From Sphaerisporangium corydalis (GTDB lineage: Bacteria > Actinomycetota > Actinomycetes > Streptosporangiales > Streptosporangiaceae), in the NCBI RefSeq assembly GCF_025506355.1, contig NZ_JANZYP010000012.1, positions 92,816 through 156,815 on the forward strand: 64,000 bases of DNA. The letters are read 5' to 3'. Under the pieces are notes generated by a model that did no database searches, was not told the origin of the DNA, and saw nothing but the letters and a program-made list of their open reading frames with translations. Numbering within the stretch: position 1 is the first letter of the stretch; each line of letters starts with the position of its first letter. This document shows, in pieces, positions 33,307-42,726 of this stretch. The translations under genes were made by a program, and so were the position numbers.

Positions 33307-34332
33307 GTGTCCTCAGCGGTGAATTGGGTGGTCCTGGTCGCGGTCGTGCTGGCGGCGATCGTGGCGGTCGAGCTGCTCAGGCGGCTGCTGCGGTCCCGCC
33401 GCGTCAACGGCCGCTTCTCCCTCGCGGGCCCGCTCGTCGACCGCTGCACGTGGCCGGGGTTCGCGACCGCCGGCGTGGTCGCGTTCGACCGGGTGTACGC
33501 GCCGGGCATGTCCGGGCAGTTCGGCGACGAGGCCGTCGAGCGGACCGTCACCGTGCTGCTCATCGCGTGCGTCGCCTGGCTGGTCGTCCAGGCGGCGTAC
33601 GCGGTGACCGACGTCGTGCTGACCCGCCTCGGCATGGTCGAGGGCGACGGCAACCGCAGGGCGCGCCGCATCCGCACCCAGATCACGCTGGTGCGCCGGG
33701 TGGCCGCGGCGGTCATCATCGTCGTCGCCATGGGGGCGATGCTGTTCAGCTTCCCGGCCGTGCGGGCCCTCGGCGCCGGGCTGCTGGCCTCGGCGGGCAT
33801 CCTCGGCGTGGTGGCGGGCATCGCCGCGCAGTCCACCCTGAGCAACCTCATCGCCGGGCTGCAACTGGTGTTCAGCGACGCCATCCGGCTGGACGACGTG
33901 GTGGTGGTCGACGACGAGTGGGGCCGCATCGAGGAGCTGACCCTGACCTACGTGGTGCTGCGGCTGTGGGACGAGCGCCGGCTCATCCTGCCGGTCTCGC
34001 ACTTCACCGCGACCCCGTTCGAGAACTGGACGCGGCACGGCAGCCGGGTCATCGGGCACGTCATGCTCCGCGTCGACTGGTCGGTGCCCGTCGAGGACAT
34101 CAGGGCCGAGCTGTACCGGCGGCTGCGCGAGCACCCGCTGTGGGACCAGAAGGACTGGACCCTCCAGGTGACCGACGTCCAGCCGAACGGGCTGGTGGAA
34201 CTGCGGGCGCTGATGAGCGCCTCCGACGCGCCGAGCGTGTGGGACCTCAAGTGCGACATCCGCGAGCACCTGGTGGCCTACATCCGGGAGCACCACCCGG
34301 ACTCGCTCCCGCGTTTCCGCGTGGAGGGGTAG
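33307..34332 (+). CDS. MscS-family mechanosensitive channel
   Basis: A 341-residue membrane protein. Four hydrophobic segments (about 5-25, 45-65, 80-105, 130-175) lead into the pore helix with the Gly/Ala-rich pattern LGAGLLASAGILGVVAGIAA. The MscS beta domain follows (QLVFSDAIRLDDVVVVDDEW, VVLRLWDERRLILPVSHF) and then a C-terminal alpha/beta domain. It probably releases solutes on hypo-osmotic shock. GTG start with AAGGGAG 8 bases upstream. It lies 70 bases after nrdB without a clear terminator between, so partial read-through from the nrd operon is possible. Confidence 0.92.
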   Translation: MSSAVNWVVLVAVVLAAIVAVELLRRLLRSRRVNGRFSLAGPLVDRCTWPGFATAGVVAFDRVYAPGMSGQFGDEAVERTVTVLLIACVAWLVVQAAYAVTDVVLTRLGMVEGDGNRRARRIRTQITLVRRVAAAVIIVVAMGAMLFSFPAVRALGAGLLASAGILGVVAGIAAQSTLSNLIAGLQLVFSDAIRLDDVVVVDDEWGRIEELTLTYVVLRLWDERRLILPVSHFTATPFENWTRHGSRVIGHVMLRVDWSVPVEDIRAELYRRLREHPLWDQKDWTLQVTDVQPNGLVELRALMSASDAPSVWDLKCDIREHLVAYIREHHPDSLPRFRVEG

Positions 34333-34344
34333 GCGGCGCCCGGT

Positions 34345-35916
34345 TCAGGACGTGTTCGAGGGGCGCAGCACGCGGGTGCCGCCCGCGATGAGCGCCGTCG
34401 CGAGGATCCAGCCCGACGCGATGAGGACGTTCGCCAGCCACTGCGTCCAGCCCACCGGCTCCCAGGCGCCCCGCTGCTCGAACACGCTCACCGGCACCAG
34501 CAGGTCGAGCGTGTACGGGAACGGGTGGAAGATCCGCCGCTCGTCCAGGCCCACCTGGGCGGGCGGATGGGTGGCGAACACGGCGGTCCCCGCGGCGAGC
34601 AGCAGCGCGAACCACACCCCGGCGAGCCAGGGGCGGTGCCCGTACCCCACGACCACGTCCAGCAGGTAGCCGGCGATCCGGCCCGGGACCCGCCGGGTGG
34701 CCCGCCGGGCCCGCTGCTTGGCGAGCAGGACGCCGCGCGCCTCCGGGTCGTGCCCGATCTTGCGGTACCAGGCGGCGAGCTGCTCGTACGGCTGCGGCCG
34801 GTAGCCCTCCGGGTCACGGCTCACCCAGCTCAGCCGGTCGGCCGGTGTCATGTCGCCCCGCAGCGACTCGAAGGTCGCCCCGTTGAGCCGCACGTGCCCG
34901 GGGTAGGCCTCGGGGTGGTCGAGCAGGACGCCGACCCGGGTGTACCCGAGGTTGACCTCCCCGCGCGCCGAGGACGGCCGCAGGATGAGCTCGTCGACCT
35001 GCATGTGGCTGAGGTGCAGGCAGCGGTCGTCGGCGTCCAGCACGGCCATGTCGAAGGAGAGCACGCCCGCCACCCGCGCGCCGCGCATCCGCACGGTGCC
35101 CTCGGCGGTGAACCCGGCGCTGAACTCCACGCTCGACGCCTGCATGTGGTCGGCGTACACGGCGTGCGGCCCGTTGGCCTTGATCACCGCGCGCTGGAGG
35201 TACAGGCCGCTGTTGAAACGGGCCCCGATCATCCTGAGCCCGCCGACGGTCCGCATGTCCCGGCAGAAGGCGCCGCCGTCCACGGTCAGCCCGCCGGCCC
35301 ACAGCGCCCAGTGGTTCTGGTCCCAGCCGCGCTCGCGCTTCTCCGCGTCGGTGAACGGCCGGCTCTTGTCCTCCTTGAAGCTCTCCGTGGCGGTCTGCGG
35401 CCCGTCCGGCGCGTGCAGCCGGGACCTGGCCAGGCGGAGCTGCCCGGTGACGTGGGCGTTGTCCAGCCGCACCCCCGCGCGGACCGTGCACGCGTCCAGC
35501 TCGAACAGCCCGTCGACCGTGCAGCGGGCCGCGCGGATGCGGTGGATGTCGCAGCCACGGAAGCGCACGCCCCTGACGGTCGCGTCGGTGAGCGACACGA
35601 CGCCGGACAGGTGGCAGCTCAGCAGGTGCAGCTTGGTGGTGATCGTCGCGTCGGAGAGGTTGACCGAGCCGACGATCCGCGCCCCGGCGAGCCGCAGGCC
35701 CGCCACCTGCCCGGCCCGCGCGGGGTGCGCGCCCAGCAGGAGCGCGACGATCAGCTCGGCGCGCACGGTCCTGGCCCGCCCCCACCCCGCGCCGCCGGCG
35801 GGGTCGTCGCGCGCGGCGTCACCGGTCCGCAGGTCGACCCAGGCGCCGGACGGGTACGCGTCCCACACCTGCCGCTCGGCCGGCGTCAGCCGCCAGAAAG
35901 GTCGTGATCTCCGCAC
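34345..35916 (-). CDS. Membrane protein with N-terminal pentapeptide-like beta-helix
   Basis: A 523-residue protein. Residues about 70-360 consist of irregular pentapeptide-like turns (for example LRLAGARIVGSVNLSDATI, VSLTDATVRGVRFRGCDI), which should form a right-handed beta-helix. The C-terminal third has two clear membrane helices (about 425-450 and 490-512). Similar actinobacterial proteins are sometimes called oxidoreductases, but no redox motif is visible. A charged insert (SFKEDKSRPFTDAEKRERGW) interrupts the helix near residue 185. Start is GTG with weak ribosome-binding site. Function unknown; the convergent MscS gene ends 12 bases away. Confidence 0.8.
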   Translation of the reverse strand: MRRSRPFWRLTPAERQVWDAYPSGAWVDLRTGDAARDDPAGGAGWGRARTVRAELIVALLLGAHPARAGQVAGLRLAGARIVGSVNLSDATITTKLHLLSCHLSGVVSLTDATVRGVRFRGCDIHRIRAARCTVDGLFELDACTVRAGVRLDNAHVTGQLRLARSRLHAPDGPQTATESFKEDKSRPFTDAEKRERGWDQNHWALWAGGLTVDGGAFCRDMRTVGGLRMIGARFNSGLYLQRAVIKANGPHAVYADHMQASSVEFSAGFTAEGTVRMRGARVAGVLSFDMAVLDADDRCLHLSHMQVDELILRPSSARGEVNLGYTRVGVLLDHPEAYPGHVRLNGATFESLRGDMTPADRLSWVSRDPEGYRPQPYEQLAAWYRKIGHDPEARGVLLAKQRARRATRRVPGRIAGYLLDVVVGYGHRPWLAGVWFALLLAAGTAVFATHPPAQVGLDERRIFHPFPYTLDLLVPVSVFEQRGAWEPVGWTQWLANVLIASGWILATALIAGGTRVLRPSNTS

Positions 35917-36084
35917 ATCCGGGACTTTAGCGCGGGACCGTGGCCTTCAACCGGTCTTGATCAGATCTGCCCGCCGCTCGCGGCCCGCGCGGGACCGTCC
36001 GGAGCACGGCGGCGGTCACGACCGGCCGCCGGGATCATCCGGTTCGGCGCGCGGGGGTCCGGTCCGGCTGGACGCGCGCCGGGG

Positions 36085-36399
36085 TCATTCGGGCTCGATG
36101 TGCATCGCCCGCTCCTCGGCGGACAGGTCGCCCTCGTCCCGGCCGATCTCCTGGGCGTACTCCTCGGACTCCTCGTCGGGATGGGCGCCCTCGTCCGGGG
36201 CGACGAACCGGTGCTCCTCGCGCGGCACCCGCGAGCGGTCGGGCGCCTCCTGCCAGACCCGGCGGGTGATCCCGTCCCGGTCCTCGGGATCGTCCTCGAT
36301 GATCTCGTGACCGATGGGCAGGTTCTCGGTCCACTCCTCGATCTCGGTGAGCTGCTCGTCGTCGCCCATGTCGTCGGGCCCCCGTGTTGTTTCGGTCAT
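36085..36399 (-). CDS. Small highly acidic protein (possibly DUF5709-like)
   Basis: A 104-residue protein very rich in Asp/Glu, without hydrophobic core or Cys. Visible segments are TEIEEWTENLPIGHEIIEDD, RVWQEAPDRSRVPREEHRF and the C-terminal DLSAEERAMHIEPE. The composition and the C-terminal SAEE-Met-His end recall DUF5709 proteins of actinobacteria, but I am not sure of the family. It is likely disordered and could bind basic partners or metals. The ATG has AAGGG 7 bases upstream. It lies between glgC and the beta-helix protein, apparently alone. Confidence 0.65.
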   Translation of the reverse strand: MTETTRGPDDMGDDEQLTEIEEWTENLPIGHEIIEDDPEDRDGITRRVWQEAPDRSRVPREEHRFVAPDEGAHPDEESEEYAQEIGRDEGDLSAEERAMHIEPE

Positions 36400-36474
36400 A
36401 CTCCGGCCCTTACCCCCATCTGCCACTAACTCGCCTAAAGGCGGAAACAATGTCGCTCACCTGGGTCGCGGGCG

Positions 36475-37710
36475 CTACCTCTCGATGACCTCGTTCTTGC
36501 CGATCACGACCACGCCCTCCCGCGTCACGGCGAAGCGCGAGCGATCGTGGTCCAGGTCCAGGCCGATCCGGGCGCCGTCGGGGATCACGACGTTCTTGTC
36601 GATGATGGCCCGCCGGACGATCGCGCCCCTGCCGACCTTGACGCACCCCATGAGCACCGAGTCCTCGACCTGGGAGTGGGAGTGCAGCACCACGCCGGGC
36701 GAGAGGATCGAGCGCGAGGCGGTGCCCCCCGAGACGATCACGCCCGGTGACACCAGCGAGTCGACGGCGTGCCCGACGCGGTCGCCGTCGTTGTGCACGA
36801 ACTTGGCGGGCGGCAGCGGGTCGTGGCCGGTGTAGATCGGCCAGCGGTCGTTGTACAGGTTGAACACCGGGTGCACCGACACCAGGTCCATGTGGGCGTC
36901 GTAGTACGCGTCCAGGGTCCCGACGTCACGCCAGTAGCCCCGGTCGCGCTCGGTGGAACCGGGCACGACGTTGTTCGCGAAGTCGTACACCTCGGCGCCG
37001 CCGGACTTCACGAACATCGGGATGATGTTCCCGCCCAGGTCGTGCTTGCTGGCCGGGTCGAGCGCGTCCTCCCGGAGCGCGTCGATCATCGCCTGGGTCT
37101 TGAAGACGTAGTTCCCCATCGAGGCGTAGACCTGGTCGGGGGCGTCCGGCAGGCCGATGGCGTCGGTGGGCTTCTCGCGGAACGCCACGATCCGGTGCCC
37201 CGCCGGGTCGGTCTCGATCACCCCGAACTGGTCGGCCAGCGCCAGCGGCTGGCGGATCGCGGCCACGGTCACCTCGGCCCCGGAGTCGATGTGCTGGCGC
37301 ACCATCTGCTGGGGGTCCATGCGGTAGATGTGGTCCGCGCCGAAGACGATGCAGTGCTCGGGCAGCTCGTCGTAGATCAGGTTGAGGTTCTGGAACAGCG
37401 CGTCGGCCGAGCCGGCGAACCAGCGCGGGCCGAGCCGCTGCTGGGCGGGGACCGGCGTGACGTAGTTGCCGAGCATGGTCGACATCCGCCAGGTCCGCGT
37501 GACGTGCCTGTCCAGGCTGTGGCTCTTGTACTGCGTCAGGACGACGATCTTGAGATAGCCCCCGTTGGTCAGGTTCGAGAGCACGAAGTCGACCAACCGG
37601 TAGATCCCGCCGAACGGCACCGCGGGCTTGGCTCGGTCTGCCGTGAGCGGCATCAACCGCTTGCCCTCGCCACCGGCCAGCACGATCGCGAGGATTCTGG
37701 ACGTCGTCAT
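36475..37710 (-). CDS. glgC: Glucose-1-phosphate adenylyltransferase
   Basis: Makes ADP-glucose from glucose-1-phosphate and ATP for alpha-glucan synthesis. It is 411 residues, full length. The N-terminal nucleotidyltransferase domain has the pyrophosphorylase signature [20 protein letters not shown], then [20 protein letters not shown], the catalytic Asp in [11 protein letters not shown] and the sugar-phosphate site FREKP. The C-terminal left-handed beta-helix (about 300-400) has hexapeptide turns. It is divergent from glgM, with 67 bases between; the two enzymes act in sequence. Confidence 0.97.
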   Translation of the reverse strand: MTTSRILAIVLAGGEGKRLMPLTADRAKPAVPFGGIYRLVDFVLSNLTNGGYLKIVVLTQYKSHSLDRHVTRTWRMSTMLGNYVTPVPAQQRLGPRWFAGSADALFQNLNLIYDELPEHCIVFGADHIYRMDPQQMVRQHIDSGAEVTVAAIRQPLALADQFGVIETDPAGHRIVAFREKPTDAIGLPDAPDQVYASMGNYVFKTQAMIDALREDALDPASKHDLGGNIIPMFVKSGGAEVYDFANNVVPGSTERDRGYWRDVGTLDAYYDAHMDLVSVHPVFNLYNDRWPIYTGHDPLPPAKFVHNDGDRVGHAVDSLVSPGVIVSGGTASRSILSPGVVLHSHSQVEDSVLMGCVKVGRGAIVRRAIIDKNVVIPDGARIGLDLDHDRSRFAVTREGVVVIGKNEVIER

Positions 37711-37777
37711 ACGCAGACGTTACCCGCCTTTACCCAGCTAAACCCGGCGAAACTTCCCGAAACGCTAAGGTTGCCCC

Positions 37778-38953
37778 ATGCGCGTCGATCTGCTGAGCCG
37801 GGAATACCCGCCCGAGGTGTACGGCGGGGCCGGAGTCCATGTCGAGTACCTCGCCAGGGAACTGCGGACCCTGGCCGACGTACGGGTCCGCTGTTTCGGC
37901 GCCCGCCGCGACGAGGGCGGCGTGGACGCCTACCGGGTCCCCGGCGGCTTGGAGACCGCGAACGCGGCCCTGCAGGTCCTCGGCGTCGACCTGGAGATGG
38001 CCTCGGCCTGCGAGGGCGCCGACCTGGTGCACAGCCACACCTGGTACGCCAACTTCGCGGGGCATGTGGCCAAGCTCCTCTACGGGATCCCGCACGTGGT
38101 CACCACGCACAGCCTGGAGCCGCTGCGCCCGTGGAAGGCCGAGCAGCTCGGCGGCGGGTACTCCCTGTCGTCCTTCGCCGAGCGCACCGCGCTGCTCGGC
38201 GCGGACGCGGTGATCGCCGTCTCGGAGGGCATGCGGCGCGACGTGCTCGCCTGCTACCCCGAGATCCCCGCCGAGCGCGTCGCGGTGGTCCACAACGGCA
38301 TCGACACCGGCGAGTACGCGCCCGACCGGGGCACCGGCGTCCTGAGCAGGCATGGCATCGACCCCGACCGGCCGTACGTCGTCTTCGTCGGGCGCATCAC
38401 CCGGCAGAAGGGGCTGGTCCACCTGCTGCGCGCGGCCCGCTCCTTCGCCCCGGAGGCCCAGCTCGTGCTGTGCGCGGGCGCCCCGGACACCCCTGAGATC
38501 GCCGCCGAGGTCGCCGGGCTGGTCGGCGAGCTGCGGGAGAGCAGGGCGGGCGTGGTCTGGATCTCCGAGATGCTGCCGAGGAGCGAGGTCATCCAGATCC
38601 TCACCCACGCCACCGTGTTCGTGTGCCCCTCGGTGTACGAGCCGATGGGCATCGTGAACCTGGAGGCCATGGCCTGCGAGACCGCCGTCGTGGCCACCGC
38701 GACCGGCGGCATCCCCGAGGTCGTGGCCGACGGCTCCACCGGCCTGCTCATCCCCATCGACCAGGGGATCGACGGCGAGCCCAAGGACCCGGAGGCGTTC
38801 GCCGACGCCATCGCCCACCGGGTCAACACCCTGCTCGCCGACCCCGCCCTGGCCGCCTCCATGGGCGAGGCGGGCCGCCGGCGCGCCGTCGGCCACTTCT
38901 CCTGGCCCGCCATAGCCACCCGCACCCAATCCCTCTACACCAGCCTCCTCTGA
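37778..38953 (+). CDS. glgM: ADP-glucose-dependent glycosyltransferase (GlgA/GlgM type)
   Basis: A 391-residue GT4 glycosyltransferase with a GT-B fold. The N-terminal motif is SREYPPEVYGGAGVHVEYLA; the C-terminal donor site is FVGRITRQKGL and the E-x7-E motif sits in YEPMGIVNLEAMACETAVV. Length and the divergent glgC partner match actinobacterial GlgM, which makes maltose-1-phosphate from ADP-glucose and glucose-1-phosphate for the GlgE pathway. Many databases label the same family glycogen synthase GlgA. No glgE, treS or glgB is in the window. Substrate choice is inferred from the family. Confidence 0.9.
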   Translation: MRVDLLSREYPPEVYGGAGVHVEYLARELRTLADVRVRCFGARRDEGGVDAYRVPGGLETANAALQVLGVDLEMASACEGADLVHSHTWYANFAGHVAKLLYGIPHVVTTHSLEPLRPWKAEQLGGGYSLSSFAERTALLGADAVIAVSEGMRRDVLACYPEIPAERVAVVHNGIDTGEYAPDRGTGVLSRHGIDPDRPYVVFVGRITRQKGLVHLLRAARSFAPEAQLVLCAGAPDTPEIAAEVAGLVGELRESRAGVVWISEMLPRSEVIQILTHATVFVCPSVYEPMGIVNLEAMACETAVVATATGGIPEVVADGSTGLLIPIDQGIDGEPKDPEAFADAIAHRVNTLLADPALAASMGEAGRRRAVGHFSWPAIATRTQSLYTSLL

Positions 38954-38976
38954 CCGCGGGCCCGTCGTGGGCGGGG

Positions 38977-40356
38977 TCAGATCTGGTCGCCTCTGCGGGC
39001 GGTGAGGTCGTGGGCGGCGGCGATGGGGCGCCAGGCCTCGACGAACCGCAGCTTGGCCGCCTTGGCGTCCTCGGACCTGGCCAGGCCGGTGCCGTAGTCG
39101 GGATCGTCGGTGATCGCCCCCCGGCAGCCCCCCGCCAGGCGGCGCGACGCCCAGGAGAGGAACGCGGCGTCGGCCTTCTGTGAGGCGTCGAGGGCCTCGA
39201 CGAGGGACCGTTTCAGCGCCGCCCCGCCGGTCAGGGCGTCCACCTCCAGGCTCCGCGCCTGGGTGAGCTGCCCGCTTCGCGAGGCGGTGATCCTGCGGAT
39301 GACCGCCTCGCCGGCGCGGTCGCACTTGCTGACGTCCGCTATCGCCTTCCCGAGTCCGGAACGCGCGTCGGTGCTGTCGGAGAGCAGGCCGTCGATCGCC
39401 GTCGCCTGCTCGGCGGCCCGGCCGGACGCGGGCGCCGCCGAGGGCTCGGCTCCCGCCTGGTCGCCCTCATCCGGATCACCCTCCGCCTGGTCGCCGTCCG
39501 CTGGATCGCCATCCCCCTGGTCGCCCTCCGCCTGGTCACCCTCGGCCCGGTCGCCCTGGGTCAGGCCGTCGGCGGGGTCGCCGGCCGGGCCGCTCGCCGC
39601 CGGGTCGCCCGTCTGCGAATCGCTCCCTGCCAGGGACGAGACGGGCGGGGGCGGCGGGACGTCCCCGTCCAGACCTCCGGCGACCGCGGCGTCCTCCGAG
39701 GCGGCCACCGTCTCCCGGCTCGCCGCGTCGCCCGCGCCGCCGACGTTGAGGCCGGCGAGGAACCACCACGCGAGCCCGCAGACCAGCACCACTCCGGCCA
39801 CGATGACGACCGTGCGGCCGGTACGCCGCGCCGGGCCCTTCGGCGGCCGGTGCGACCCGGCCCGGGACGGCGGCGCGGACGGCTCCTGCGGCCCGAACAA
39901 GGGGGAGGAGACCTCCTCCGGCGGATACACGCGGGTGGGCTCCCTCGGCCCGAAGCCACGGGAGGGGGGCTCCTGCGGGACGTACGCCTGGGAGGGATCC
40001 TGCGGCGCGAATGTGTGGAAAGGCACCTCCTGCGAGGGGCGCCCATGGAAAGGGTCCTGAGGGGTGAAGGCCTGGGAGGGGGCCTCGTGCGGGGGGTATC
40101 CGTGGGAGGGATCCTGCGGCGCGAACCTGCGGGAAGTGACCCCCTGCGGGGGGTACGGGTGGGCTGGGTCGTGCGGGGGGTATTCGGGGGGCGGGTTGTG
40201 TGAGGGGGGGCCGGGGAAGAGGGGTTCCTGCGGGGGGAAGCCAGGGTCGCGGAGGGACCTCGGGGGGAGGGGTGCTCCGCAGCGGGGGCACGCGGCGAGG
40301 TGTCCCGCGTCGGTTCCGCAGCGGCCGCAGACAGAACCGGAGCCGGATTCGTTCAC
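38977..40356 (-). CDS. Zinc-ribbon single-pass membrane protein with two repeat tracts
   Basis: A 459-residue protein of unknown function. The N-terminal zinc ribbon has CGRCG and CPRCG (four Cys within about 20 residues). Then comes a cytoplasmic Pro-rich tract (about 40-165) of 13-14-residue units with PQ(D/E)P and YPP motifs. One membrane helix is at about 183-205. An extracellular Asp/Gly/Glu/Gln tract of pentapeptides (DQAEG type, about 265-300) is followed by a helical domain (about 320-455) with paired Cys. The topology suggests a cell-surface sensor or scaffold with the zinc ribbon inside. GTG chosen with AGGGAAG 7 bases upstream. Confidence 0.75.
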   Translation of the reverse strand: MNESGSGSVCGRCGTDAGHLAACPRCGAPLPPRSLRDPGFPPQEPLFPGPPSHNPPPEYPPHDPAHPYPPQGVTSRRFAPQDPSHGYPPHEAPSQAFTPQDPFHGRPSQEVPFHTFAPQDPSQAYVPQEPPSRGFGPREPTRVYPPEEVSSPLFGPQEPSAPPSRAGSHRPPKGPARRTGRTVVIVAGVVLVCGLAWWFLAGLNVGGAGDAASRETVAASEDAAVAGGLDGDVPPPPPVSSLAGSDSQTGDPAASGPAGDPADGLTQGDRAEGDQAEGDQGDGDPADGDQAEGDPDEGDQAGAEPSAAPASGRAAEQATAIDGLLSDSTDARSGLGKAIADVSKCDRAGEAVIRRITASRSGQLTQARSLEVDALTGGAALKRSLVEALDASQKADAAFLSWASRRLAGGCRGAITDDPDYGTGLARSEDAKAAKLRFVEAWRPIAAAHDLTARRGDQI

Positions 40357-40909
40357 CAAAGCACTTCCCTCTCGAAGGTCGTCAATCAGCGCCGGTCGCG
40401 GATAAGGGCTGAGTCATCATAATTACGGCAGTTTACGTGAGGTAAATGGCAAGTCGCTATGGCCAGTCAGATGTCCTAATCTAGGGAATTGTCCTACCAG
40501 AAAGCGGCGCCACACCTGAAGTCGTGACGTCTCCCGGAAGCCGGTAGGCGAATGGTCATCCACAACTCTAGAGCAGGTCAACGACAGTTTTCGTCCCGAG
40601 CCCGGCCCCCATCCATAATGAGTATTGTGACCGGATATGTGGGTACGGCCGCCCGCCCGGTTGGCGAATTTCGGGGTGATGTGCCGACCGAATCACCGCA
40701 CGGTGGGTATTCACGCGCTTCCGCCGCTCCGCGAGTGATTCGCCCGGGTCGATGATCTCTATTGCGCCCGTGAAGAGCATGATCCGTCGCCCGCGACGAC
40801 GCGGTTCACCGGCCGGGAAGCGGGCGCGGCACACGACAGGGGCGTGCGACAAGCGTGCGACATGCGCCTGGAACCGAACAAAAGCCGCCGGGCATGCGTC
40901 GTACTGGTC
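40357..40909. other. Intergenic region without a supported gene
   Basis: About 550 bases between divergent genes, clearly less GC-rich around 40400-40500 and 40590-40750. On the minus strand TATGAT (40421-40416) could be the -10 element for the zinc-ribbon protein, but no good -35 is seen. Short open frames here lack ribosome-binding sites and codon bias. Confidence 0.5.
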
Positions 40910-41596
40910 ATGAAGCGAAGCAACGACGTCCGCCGGCCGGCCGTGGTCCTCGCCGTGGCGGCGGGCTTGATGATGGCGTCGGCCGGTTGCGGCTCGGTGG
41001 CGCCCTCCGGCCCCGGCACCCCACCGGCGGCGGTCGCGCCGGCGGCGGGCGGTCAAGCGGGCGGGGCGGGCGGCCCGGCAGGGGAGGGCTCAGGTACGGG
41101 CGACGGGCCCGCCGCCCAGACCATGCCCGCCGCCCAGACCGTGCACGCGGGAGGGGCCTCCGCGAGCACGGCGGCGGCCGGCCGGTGTCACAGCGGAGCG
41201 CTGGCGGCCCGCGTCAGCGCCGTGGACGCGGGCGCTGGCCAGCGCAACGCGGCGCTGATCTTCATCAACAAGTCCAAGCGCACGTGCTGGGTGTACGGCT
41301 TCTCCGGGCTCATCATGATCGACGCCAGGGGCGACGTGCTGCGTACCCGGACGCGCAGGGACGCCGCCAAGGCGCACCGGGTCACCCTGAGGCCGGGCGC
41401 GGGGGCGCACGCGCTGGTGCACTGGACCGTGGTGCCGACCGGGCGAGAGACTAGGTGCCCGGAGTCCGCGCGCCTGATCATCCTTCCGCCCGACGAGGTC
41501 GGCACCCATCTGGAGATCCCCTTCCGGGCGGCCCCGTGCGACGACGGCCGCATCGACCTGTCCCCGATGGCCCCAGGCACCCGCGTCCTGCGGTGA
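40910..41596 (+). CDS. DUF4232-domain lipoprotein
   Basis: A 228-residue exported lipoprotein. The lipobox LMMASAGC gives lipidated Cys27. A Gly/Ala/Pro-rich linker (about 30-85) is followed by a DUF4232-like beta-sandwich (about 90-228): RCHSGALAARVSAVDAGAGQ, FINKSKRTCWVYGFSGLIMI and a C-terminal conserved Cys pair. The Cys residues in the domain probably form disulphides outside the cell. Function of DUF4232 is unknown. The ATG directly before the positively charged signal peptide is used; upstream in-frame ATGs at 40844 and 40862 would give an unusual N-terminus. Confidence 0.78.
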   Translation: MKRSNDVRRPAVVLAVAAGLMMASAGCGSVAPSGPGTPPAAVAPAAGGQAGGAGGPAGEGSGTGDGPAAQTMPAAQTVHAGGASASTAAAGRCHSGALAARVSAVDAGAGQRNAALIFINKSKRTCWVYGFSGLIMIDARGDVLRTRTRRDAAKAHRVTLRPGAGAHALVHWTVVPTGRETRCPESARLIILPPDEVGTHLEIPFRAAPCDDGRIDLSPMAPGTRVLR

Positions 41597-41615
41597 TCAA
41601 GGTGCTTTCGCCAGG

Positions 41616-41702
41616 TCAGGGGTGGAATATGCCTAGCATGAAGCACAGGATGAGCAGGATCCCGCCGGCGATGAGCAACGCGATTGGTAGCGGAACGTCC
41701 AC
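41616..41702 (-). CDS. Possible 28-residue single-pass membrane peptide
   Basis: A GTG-initiated frame encodes VDVPLPIALLIAGG followed by ILLILCFMLGIFHP and TGA. The whole sequence is one ideal hydrophobic helix with a Pro-capped N-terminus and HP end. GGAG lies 10 bases before the GTG, a little far. Base composition differs from neighbours (more AT at third positions). It stands between a lipoprotein gene and pgeF on the opposite strand. I do not recognise it as a known family. Coding is supported only by the helix and the ribosome-binding site. The rest of 41597-41956 shows no gene; it has CCTGCGGG-type short repeats near 41850. Confidence 0.45.
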   Translation of the reverse strand: MDVPLPIALLIAGGILLILCFMLGIFHP

Positions 41703-41956
41703 GTGTGTCTGACTCCGATCTGATCTGTGGATGGGGCATCTCGGCTTCAGTTCTGTCTACGTGAAGATCGACATCAGGGTTCAACCGGCCTCCCGCGCAC
41801 CCCGGGCGAAGACATCAGATCGCCCGCTCACCTGCGGGAACATCCTGCCTCCCGCGCCTTCCTGCGGGGGCGTCCGGCTTCCGCCGCATTCAGGGGGGAT
41901 GTCCGGCCGCTGCGGAAATCGGGGGCGGCCGGTGCGGCGGGGCTCGGTAGTCTGGG

Positions 41957-42676
41957 GTGGTGCTTGCGATCGACCGGGTCAGGATGGCGTTCACCGACCG
42001 CCACGGAGGGGTGAGCGCCGGGCCGTACGGCACGCGCAACCTCGGCGGGTCGGTCGGCGACGATCCCGCCGCCGTCGCGGCGAACCGCGCGCGGACCGCC
42101 GAGGACTTCGGGCTCGATCCGAGGGACGTGGTGTTCATGCGCCAGGTCCACGGCCGTGACGTGGCCTACACCGCCGAGCCGTTCGGCACCGACCCGCCCT
42201 CGCTGGACGGCGTCTACACCGATCGTCCGGGGCTCGGTCTCGCCGTACTCGCGGCCGACTGCGCGCCCGTCCTGCTCGCCGATCCGGTGGCGGGCGTGGT
42301 CGGCGGCGCCCATTCGGGCCGGGTCGGCACGACGGCCGGCGTCGTGCCCGCGCTGGTGGAGGCGATGCGCTCCCACGGCGCGACCGACCTGGTCGCCCTG
42401 GTCGGCCCGCTGGCCTGCGGCACCTGCTACGAGGTGCCCCACGCGCTGCGTGAGCAGGTGGCGTCGGTCCTGCCGGAGACGTGGTCGGCCACCCCCGCGG
42501 GCACTCCCGCGCTCGACCTGCGGGCGGGCATCGCCGCCCAGCTCAAGCGCGCGGGCGTGGACGACGTCCGGCACGACGACCGCTGCACGATCGAGACGGC
42601 CGGTCTCTACTCCCATCGCAGGGAGCGGCTGACCGGCCGTTTCGCTGGTTATGTCTGGCTGACGCCCGGCGACTGA
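41957..42676 (+). CDS. pgeF: YfiH/PgeF-family purine nucleosidase / peptidoglycan-editing protein
   Basis: A 239-residue protein of the multicopper polyphenol-oxidase-like (YfiH) family. Members are purine nucleoside phosphorylase/adenosine deaminase enzymes or remove L-Ser errors from peptidoglycan precursors. Metal-site blocks are present: MRQVHGRDV, VLAADCAPVLLADP, GGAHSGRVGTTAGVVP (usually AHAGWRGT) and VGPLACGTCYEVP (usually GPaIGpCCYEV). So the His/Cys/His ligands are kept with small changes. Two successive GTG codons (41957, 41960) can start. In many actinobacteria this gene lies by ftsZ; here it is separate. Confidence 0.88.
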   Translation: MVLAIDRVRMAFTDRHGGVSAGPYGTRNLGGSVGDDPAAVAANRARTAEDFGLDPRDVVFMRQVHGRDVAYTAEPFGTDPPSLDGVYTDRPGLGLAVLAADCAPVLLADPVAGVVGGAHSGRVGTTAGVVPALVEAMRSHGATDLVALVGPLACGTCYEVPHALREQVASVLPETWSATPAGTPALDLRAGIAAQLKRAGVDDVRHDDRCTIETAGLYSHRRERLTGRFAGYVWLTPGD

Positions 42677-42710
42677 TCACGAGCCCCCGTCCGTCACGAG
42701 CCCCCGTCCG
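42677..42710 (+). repeat. 17-bp tandem repeat after pgeF
   Basis: TCACGAGCCCCCGTCCG occurs twice in perfect tandem (42677-42693, 42694-42710), starting directly after the pgeF stop codon. It is followed by TCGTGGGC, which could pair with the repeat. Confidence 0.8.
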
Positions 42711-42726
42711 TCGTGGGCGGCCGTGC

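Noticed and set aside
40568..40780. Leftward small open frame in the 40.4-40.9 kb gap
   Set aside because: No ribosome-binding site, no codon bias and no recognisable motif; the region looks non-coding.
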